Source of the DNA: Candidatus Altimarinota bacterium
GTDB taxonomy: Bacteria > Patescibacteriota > Gracilibacteria > UBA4473
Assembly: GCA_020631075.1 (NCBI GenBank)
Contig: JAHDHX010000004.1
Coordinates: forward strand, 1 to 64,000
DNA: 64,000 nucleotides
Reading direction: 5' to 3'
Positions 58,790-64,000 of this stretch are shown here, in pieces (positions within the stretch are counted from its first letter, which is position 1; each line of letters starts with the position of its first letter). Below the pieces are notes generated by a model that saw only the letters and a list, made by a program, of their open reading frames with translations, was not told where the DNA came from and did not search any database. Both the position numbers and the translations under genes were made by a program.

Positions 58790-60703
58790 ATGTCAAAAAT
58801 CATTGGAATCGATCTCGGGACGACTAACAGCTGTGTGGCCGTCATGGAAGGGGGCAAGGCGACGGTGATCGCCAACGCAGAGGGGCAGCGAACGACACCG
58901 TCGATCGTCGCGCAGAAAGACGAGCAGACGCTCGTCGGGCTGCCTGCTAAACGCCAAGCGCTGACGAACCCAAAAAATACTATCTTCAGTGCGAAGCGGT
59001 TTATCGGGCGGATGTATGATGAAGTGACGTCAATCGCCGAAAAGATGCCGTTTGACATCCACAAGGGGAAGAAGGGCGACGTGCGGATAGGGTTCCAGGG
59101 GAAAGAAGCGCGGCCACTGGAAATCAGCGCGAAGGTGCTGGCGAAACTCAAAGCGGATGCGGAGAAGTACACGGGGGGGCCAGTGACGAAGGCGGTGATC
59201 ACGGTGCCGGCGTACTTCAATGATGAGCAACGAAAAGCCACCAAAGACGCGGGCAAGATCGCGGGGCTGGAGGTCGAACGAATCATCAACGAGCCGACGG
59301 CGGCGGCGCTGGCGTATGGCATAGACAAGAAAGGAGCCGACGAAAAAGTGGTGGTGTATGACCTCGGGGGGGGGACGTTTGACGTGTCTGTGCTGGAGAT
59401 CGCTGACGGGACATTTGAGGTGCTTGCCACCAATGGTGACACGCAGCTGGGGGGGGACGACTTCGACGAGGCGATCATTCACTGGCTGGTGGAAGGGTTT
59501 GAGGCGGAGCACGGCGTGGACTTGACCAAAGACCCGCTGGCCATGCAGCGGATCAAAGAAGAGGCGGAAAAAGCCAAAAAAGAGCTGTCGACCACGACGG
59601 AGTATGACCTGAACCTGATGTATCTGACGGTGAGTGACAGCGGGCCGTTGCACCTCAACACGAAGCTGAGCCGAGCGAAGCTGGAGCAGCTGGTCGATGG
59701 GCTGGTCGAACAGAGCATAGAGCCGTGTAAAAAAGCACTGAAGGACGCGGGGATGAGCGTCAAAGACATTGACCATGTGCTGCTGGTGGGGGGGATGACC
59801 CGTATGCCAGCGATCAAGGCGGCGGTGGAGAATTTCTTTGGTAAGGCGCCGAGTGAAGGCGTGAACCCCGATGAAGTGGTGGCACTGGGGGCGGCCGTGC
59901 AAGGGGGCGTGCTGCAGGGGGATGTGACTGACGTGCTGCTGCTGGATGTGACTCCGCTGACGCTGGGGATAGAAACAGCTGGTGGGGTGCGGACGGCTAT
60001 GATCGAGCGAAACACGACCATCCCGACGAGTAAGTCGCAGGTCTTCTCAACCTATGCGGACAACCAGACGAGTGTGGAGATCCATGTCTTGCAGGGGGAG
60101 CGCGAGATGGCCAAAGACAACAAGTCGCTGGGGCGGTTTATCTTGGGGGACATTCCCTCCGCGCCGCGGGGCGTGCCGCAGATCGAGGTGACTTTTGACC
60201 TGGACGCGAATGGGATCTTGTCTGTGAGTGCGAAAGATAAGTCGACGGGCAAAGAGCAGTCGATCCGCATTGAGGGGAGTAGTGGGCTGAGTGATGAGGA
60301 GATCGAACAGATGCGCCAAGACGCCGAAGCCAACGCGGAGGCTGACGCTAAGGTCAAGGCCGGGGTGGAGGCGCGGAATCACCTCGATAGTTTGGTGTAC
60401 CAAGCGGACAAGACCGCCCGCGAAGCCGAAGAGCAAAACAAAGAAGAACTCAAGGAGATGATCAAAGACGTGAATGAGGCGGTAGCTAGCGCCAAGGAGA
60501 CGCTCGGGCAAGACGACGCTGACGCTGACACCCTGAAGGCAGCGGCCGACACCGTGCAAGAGAAGCTGATGGCGCTGGGGGGCAAGATGCATGAGCTGGG
60601 CGCCGACGCCCACGCCGCCGACGGCGAAAAAGCCGCCCACGACAGCGGAGAGAAAGAAATCAAAGACGCGGAGTACACCGAGGTGGACGCCGACAAAGAG
60701 TAG
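58790..60703 (+). CDS. dnaK: Molecular chaperone DnaK (Hsp70)
   Basis: 637 residues from ATG 58790 ([20 protein letters not shown]). Nucleotide domain: [72 protein letters not shown]. Substrate domain: [35 protein letters not shown]. An acidic Ala/Asp/Glu-rich C-terminal lid follows. An upstream extension of the frame runs over the CIRCE sites and is not coding. GrpE and DnaJ are not adjacent, unlike the usual operon. Regulated by two CIRCE operators; ends in a strong terminator. Confidence 0.98.
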   Translation: MSKIIGIDLGTTNSCVAVMEGGKATVIANAEGQRTTPSIVAQKDEQTLVGLPAKRQALTNPKNTIFSAKRFIGRMYDEVTSIAEKMPFDIHKGKKGDVRIGFQGKEARPLEISAKVLAKLKADAEKYTGGPVTKAVITVPAYFNDEQRKATKDAGKIAGLEVERIINEPTAAALAYGIDKKGADEKVVVYDLGGGTFDVSVLEIADGTFEVLATNGDTQLGGDDFDEAIIHWLVEGFEAEHGVDLTKDPLAMQRIKEEAEKAKKELSTTTEYDLNLMYLTVSDSGPLHLNTKLSRAKLEQLVDGLVEQSIEPCKKALKDAGMSVKDIDHVLLVGGMTRMPAIKAAVENFFGKAPSEGVNPDEVVALGAAVQGGVLQGDVTDVLLLDVTPLTLGIETAGGVRTAMIERNTTIPTSKSQVFSTYADNQTSVEIHVLQGEREMAKDNKSLGRFILGDIPSAPRGVPQIEVTFDLDANGILSVSAKDKSTGKEQSIRIEGSSGLSDEEIEQMRQDAEANAEADAKVKAGVEARNHLDSLVYQADKTAREAEEQNKEELKEMIKDVNEAVASAKETLGQDDADADTLKAAADTVQEKLMALGGKMHELGADAHAADGEKAAHDSGEKEIKDAEYTEVDADKE

Positions 60704-60749
60704 GGGGAGTTTTGGGGGAGGGAGAGGGGGAAGTGGGGGGAGCTAGATG

Positions 60750-60784
60750 CCACCCCACCAGCGAAAGCTGGTGGGGTGGTTTAT
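60750..60784 (+). terminator. Strong terminator after dnaK
   Basis: CCACCCCACCAGC-GAAA-GCTGGTGGGGTGG (60750-60779), a perfect 13-bp stem with a GAAA tetraloop, then TTTA. Confidence 0.92.
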
Positions 60785-60795
60785 TGCCCAAAGAT

Positions 60796-61218
60796 TTATT
60801 CTTCAGGGCTGGTTGAAATTACTTCGAGTGGTTGCTCAACGGTGATAGCGGTGCGAAGCGGGTCAGACGTGGATGAGGGCGGGGTGAAGAGCGAAGCGAC
60901 TGTGTTGACCACGGCATAGAGCAGCAGCACCGCAATGATGCCCCCAATAGTGATGACAAAAGAGTAGCCACAATAGCGCAGCACACGACGAACGAGTGCG
61001 TAGTCACCCTGAAAGAAGCCCCAGACCGCAAAGACAGGCACGATCAGCAAGAGCACGGCCGTAGACAGGGCGAGGACAATGATGGCGATCAACCCAATGA
61101 GCCAGAGCACAAAGTGCAGCACCGTGAGGAGCAAAGACCCCATGCTGGCAGTGCCGCCGCCACTGACAGCTGCGGTGGGCAGGGGGCTGGTGCTGACGGG
61201 AGTGATGACTTGGAGCAT
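60796..61218 (-). CDS. Small integral membrane protein, 140 aa
   Basis: Two to three membrane helices (FVLWLIGLIAIIVLALSTAV; FVITIGGIIAVLLLYAVVN) with a short loop FFQGDYALVRRVLRYCGYS. N-terminus Thr/Pro/Gly-rich, C-terminus acidic. The layout resembles the small pilin-like TrbC/VirB2 type or CPR membrane proteins, but no motif proves this. It ends 16 bp from the dnaK terminator and starts 34 bp downstream of the SLH gene's stop, so it may be co-transcribed with it. Confidence 0.65.
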   Translation of the reverse strand: MLQVITPVSTSPLPTAAVSGGGTASMGSLLLTVLHFVLWLIGLIAIIVLALSTAVLLLIVPVFAVWGFFQGDYALVRRVLRYCGYSFVITIGGIIAVLLLYAVVNTVASLFTPPSSTSDPLRTAITVEQPLEVISTSPEE

Positions 61219-61251
61219 AGGGAGAGGGGGGAGGGCTGAGTGGCGGTGAAA

Positions 61252-62784
61252 TCACTGCTCAGGGTACTGAGTCAGGTCGAAGGGGTACAAATGTAGCACG
61301 TCACGCTGGGCGGTGGTCAGCCACAGGTGGTTGCTGGCTACTCCGCCCATAGAGCCGTGGTAGGCGTGCAGGACAGACCCTGTCTGGTCTGGGGTCAGGC
61401 GGAAGTTGCTCGATGGTTCGGGGCCGGCTATCCGCTGGAGCACCTGCGTGCCAGGGCGGTAGTAGAACAAGCCGTGGTAGGTGAGATTAACGATGATGAG
61501 GTCTGACCCTACGGTGTGGCAGGCTTGCTGGTTGGGCAAAGGGCCGACGAGATGCTGGTAGGTGTCTATGACGTCCTCGTGCGGGTCAGCAAATAGGGTG
61601 GAGACGTCCACACTGGCGGGGTCGGGTTTTGGGCCGACAATCGTGTCATTACTAATGACTTGGGTGAGCTTACTGGTGAAATCGTCCCACCACGGAGTCG
61701 ACTGGTACCCACTGAGCGGGCCGCAGGCCACGACCTCTGGCGGGGGGGTGGTGCACTGGGCGGTGGTGGCCCCGCTGACCCGGCCGAGGTGATAGAAGTA
61801 TTCGCCAGTGGTGGTGAGGGTGCAGAAGTCGTCAGACTGGGTGCCGCTGACAGTGATGCGGTCGCCCGTGCGCTGGCCGATGGTGTCGATGCAGATGTTG
61901 CTGTGGGGGGAATGCAAGGCCGTGGTAATATGGCGGTCAGTGTCTGACCACTGGTCGAGGTGGAGGACCTGCATCCGGCCGCAGGGGATGGCGCCGTACT
62001 CGAGGATGAAGATCAACCGCTGGGCGTCGGGGCTCAGGCACAGGTCACCCAGCTGGGCGGAGCGGTCGGCCGCATGGGCAACAAGGGCGTCGTGCCAGGG
62101 CTGGTCGGTGAAGTCTTCTATCAACCCACACTGGGTAAACTGCCAGTCGGTGAAGTGCTGGCGAGTGCGGGCGACGAGGGCGACCATCTCGGCCCGAGTG
62201 AGTCGCTGCTGGGGGTCGACGAGTGAAGCGGGGAGGGTGATGCGGGCGTCGAGCTCCGTCGTGTAGGGGAGGTACCAGATGTCGGCGGTGCTGGGGTCGG
62301 TGCCGAGGGGGAGGTCGTAGAGGCGGACGATGATCTTGGCGGCTTCGGCGTAGTTGATCGTGCGGTCGGGGCCAAACGATCCGTCGGGGTACCCCTGCAC
62401 GATCTGACGGGCGGTGGCCAGCGCGACGTAGGGGCCGTACCAGCTCTGACGCGGCACGTCAGTGTACCACTCATCACCCGCGAAGGGCTGATGCGGGAGG
62501 TCGACCGACTCGGACTCCGCCAGGGTGGAGCGGATGAGGATTTTGAGGAATTCGGCGCGGTTGACGGAGGCGTCGGGGCGGAAGGTGCCGTCGGGGTAGC
62601 CGCTGGCGATGCCTTGCTCCGCTGCGTAGGTGACCTCGGCCCGTAGGGGGTGGTCACGCGGGACGTCGGGGAAGGTGGAGGCCGAGGCGGTAGTGGCGAG
62701 CAGCACCGTGCTGAGCATGCTGCCCAAAAGAACACACAACGTGAGAGCGAGCAGGTGGCGACTGCGGGTAAAAATTGTATTCAT
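61252..62784 (-). CDS. SLH-domain surface protein
   Basis: 510 residues. Signal peptide (basic start then LLALTLCVLLGSMLSTVLLA). Two clear SLH repeats follow: FPDVPRDHPLRAEVTYAAEQ with GYPDGTFRPDASVNRAEFLK, and TDVPRQSWYGPYVALATARQ with GYPDGSFGPDRTINYAEAAK; a third, degenerate one is at about 160-200 (RLTRAEMVALVAR). SLH domains bind secondary cell-wall polymers and hold S-layer proteins. The ~300-residue C-terminal part is unrecognised, rich in Cys, Thr and His and probably beta. Single-strand orientation with the small membrane protein downstream. Confidence 0.92.
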   Translation of the reverse strand: MNTIFTRSRHLLALTLCVLLGSMLSTVLLATTASASTFPDVPRDHPLRAEVTYAAEQGIASGYPDGTFRPDASVNRAEFLKILIRSTLAESESVDLPHQPFAGDEWYTDVPRQSWYGPYVALATARQIVQGYPDGSFGPDRTINYAEAAKIIVRLYDLPLGTDPSTADIWYLPYTTELDARITLPASLVDPQQRLTRAEMVALVARTRQHFTDWQFTQCGLIEDFTDQPWHDALVAHAADRSAQLGDLCLSPDAQRLIFILEYGAIPCGRMQVLHLDQWSDTDRHITTALHSPHSNICIDTIGQRTGDRITVSGTQSDDFCTLTTTGEYFYHLGRVSGATTAQCTTPPPEVVACGPLSGYQSTPWWDDFTSKLTQVISNDTIVGPKPDPASVDVSTLFADPHEDVIDTYQHLVGPLPNQQACHTVGSDLIIVNLTYHGLFYYRPGTQVLQRIAGPEPSSNFRLTPDQTGSVLHAYHGSMGGVASNHLWLTTAQRDVLHLYPFDLTQYPEQ

Positions 62785-62832
62785 CGGGCGTGAGTATAGC
62801 CCGAGTCGGCCCGAAGGGCAAGTGGGGGATGC

Positions 62833-63195
62833 TCAGCTTGATTTCACGCTGGGGGTGAGGTGAGACTCCAGCGCGGTGAGGCGGGACTCCAGCGCGGTCA
62901 GGCGGGCGGTGACCAGCGGGCGGGGGGCGGGGCGACTCTGAGTGGCGGGTTGCAGCGTGAGGGTCGGTGGGATGGGGGCTGGGGCAGAGAGGTCAGTCGA
63001 TGCAGCCGCGGGCGCGGGGAGGGTGGTGAAGTCGATCTGCAGGTGGCCGGTGACGAGCTGGGCGTATTCGCCTGGGTCAATGGTGTAGGGCACAGCACCG
63101 ACAAAAAACTGGTCAGAGAAGCGAGACTGGTCAGGGTCGAGGTAGAGCAGCATACGGGAAAATGAGTCGAAAAAGCAGGCAACAGTCACAGCCAT
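62833..63195 (-). CDS. Hypothetical protein with C-terminal LTALES repeats
   Basis: Up to 120 residues; start at ATG 63195 or 63153 (MLLYLDPDQSRFSDQF). N-terminal soluble segment (GAVPYTIDPGEYAQLV), then a Pro/Ala-rich linker, then tandem RLTALESRLTALESHLT, encoded by a 21-bp direct repeat near 62860-62905. The repeat predicts a short coiled coil. The upstream open frame to 63525 is antisense to the next gene and is not used. Not recognised. Confidence 0.55.
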   Translation of the reverse strand: MAVTVACFFDSFSRMLLYLDPDQSRFSDQFFVGAVPYTIDPGEYAQLVTGHLQIDFTTLPAPAAASTDLSAPAPIPPTLTLQPATQSRPAPRPLVTARLTALESRLTALESHLTPSVKSS

Positions 63196-63265
63196 AGCAT
63201 GAAGGGGGGATAAAATGGGAATGGATCTTCTGTGGGGAGCGGGTGTAAAATCCTCTGAAATAGGG

Positions 63266-63278
63266 TATAATAAACACG
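63266..63278 (+). promoter_or_regulatory. -10 box at leaderless start
   Basis: Consensus TATAAT at 63266-63271, followed after 7 nt (AAACACG) by the ATG at 63279. No good -35 seen. Confidence 0.6.
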
Positions 63279-64000
63279 ATGAAGGAAAAACCACTGCAAG
63301 AAGATGGGCTGAAGCAGCCAGAGCGGACAGAAGAAGATCAAGAGCTAAGCCAAGAGCACATTCAAACTGCGGGGATAAACCAGCAGACGGAGACCGTGCA
63401 ACAAGATGTGGCTGACGTGCTACCTCCCCACGCGCTGGCCTGGCCCAAGCCCGAGCAATATGCCGCGGTGGTGGCGGAGATGAAGGCGATGAAGGAGAGA
63501 CTGAAGCAAGAAAGTGATCGGTCACACTGTCGTCGAACAGTCGAGAATTACTACCAAGGACTCACCCTCACGGTCGTGGTGTCCCAAAGTATGATTGATC
63601 TCTATCTGACTGACCCATGTGACGAACGCCAGACAAGGCGGGTGTATATGCACACTGAGGGGGTGCACGTCAGCCACCCTGTGGGCACACTGACCGACGT
63701 GGAGGGGGATGCCCATGTGTTGCATGACCTGATAGACGCGGTGCAGGGCGTCGTCGAGGGTGACTACGCCATGGTGCCGAGCCGCTTTCGGATGTATGTG
63801 TCGCGCTGTCAGCTGCCGTACGAAGTGGATGATTATAGCTATCTGAGTGATGAAACGTTGCTGCGCCCGACCATGGGGGAGCCAGTGGCAGCGATGGTAA
63901 AATATTATGAAGAGTACTATCGACCAGATCTGCCCATAGCCGAAAAGGTACGACTGTTGCAGCGAGGCCCTGCGGGGTTACAATACAAAGAAAATGGAGA
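63279..64000 (+). CDS. Hypothetical protein, partial
   Basis: Open from ATG 63279 to the window end, about 240 codons with no stop. N-terminus Gln/Glu-rich and disordered (MKEKPLQEDGLKQPERTEED), then a soluble alpha/beta domain (NYYQGLTLTVVVSQSMIDLY; VYMHTEGVHVSHPVGTLTDV). Not recognised. Driven by an apparently leaderless promoter. The frame is supported by normal codon use and the absence of stops. Confidence 0.75.
   Translation, partial: MKEKPLQEDGLKQPERTEEDQELSQEHIQTAGINQQTETVQQDVADVLPPHALAWPKPEQYAAVVAEMKAMKERLKQESDRSHCRRTVENYYQGLTLTVVVSQSMIDLYLTDPCDERQTRRVYMHTEGVHVSHPVGTLTDVEGDAHVLHDLIDAVQGVVEGDYAMVPSRFRMYVSRCQLPYEVDDYSYLSDETLLRPTMGEPVAAMVKYYEEYYRPDLPIAEKVRLLQRGPAGLQYKENG

Noticed and set aside
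1-64000. Alternative code with TGA as Gly (Gracilibacteria/Absconditabacteria)
   Set aside because: Recognisable proteins end naturally at TGA (AlaX-type, TrmA/RlmD-like, RsmI), and no in-frame TGA occurs inside conserved domains.
1-64000. CRISPR array
   Set aside because: No regularly spaced repeats with unique spacers were seen; the only tandem DNA repeats are the 72-bp LRR units and a 21-bp coding repeat near 62.87 kb.

Overview
The window is 64 kb of gene-dense bacterial DNA. It reads with the standard code: TGA ends several recognisable proteins (alanyl-tRNA editing protein, the TrmA/RlmD-like methyltransferase, RsmI), so it is not a TGA=Gly lineage. It carries type IV pilus parts (PilB, PilC, PilN- and PilO-like), an SLH protein, secreted Cys-rich and leucine-rich-repeat proteins, many long orphan proteins, few Shine-Dalgarno-like leaders and several apparently leaderless starts. 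This suggests an uncultured Patescibacteria/CPR-like bacterium, but the lineage is an inference and no rRNA is present to settle it. By eye the + strand is G-rich throughout, whichever strand is coding, so the window seems to lie on one replichore. No tRNA, rRNA, CRISPR array or complete insertion sequence was recognised.

Layout. 1-8 kb is an envelope/glycosylation block: a partial flavoprotein-like/LRR fusion, an ArnT/PMT-like GT-C enzyme, an LRR lipoprotein, an ALG10/DIE2-like GT-C enzyme and a GtrA-ALG5-like fusion. Together these could make, flip and use a polyprenyl-phosphate sugar. 9-13 kb holds dnaE and a Doc-like toxin remnant. 15-20.5 kb has an orphan V/A-ATPase B subunit and two convergent secreted proteins that share a domain. 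20.5-22.7 kb has ribH, ribB, rsmI and a chorismate-mutase-like ORF. 23-32 kb alternates giant orphan proteins and a tandem paralogue pair with divergent pilB and pilC. 32-37.6 kb has a pair of small membrane proteins with a shared C-terminal motif, a neutral ceramidase, a Ca2+/cation exchanger and a divergent cysteine desulfurase. 37.6-40.6 kb is mostly non-coding or small-ORF DNA with a promoter-driven structured leader and two copies of a palindromic repeat. 40.6-64 kb has mutL, tsf, an M20 peptidase, mscS, an RNA methyltransferase, alaX, pilN/pilO, sulP, yebC, dnaK under two CIRCE operators, an SLH protein and several orphans.

The most novel signal is a family of four ~190 bp palindromic elements (33.3, 38.4, 39.3 and 56.2 kb). 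They have TA-bounded terminal inverted repeats, shared internal boxes, and central hairpins whose sequences differ between copies while pairing is kept. Three of the four overlap the stop codon of an adjacent ORF. Other notable items are the ALG5/ALG10-like module, the flavoprotein-LRR fusion, the shared secreted domain, the CYRP...GVAKPF family and the structured leader at 38.28 kb.
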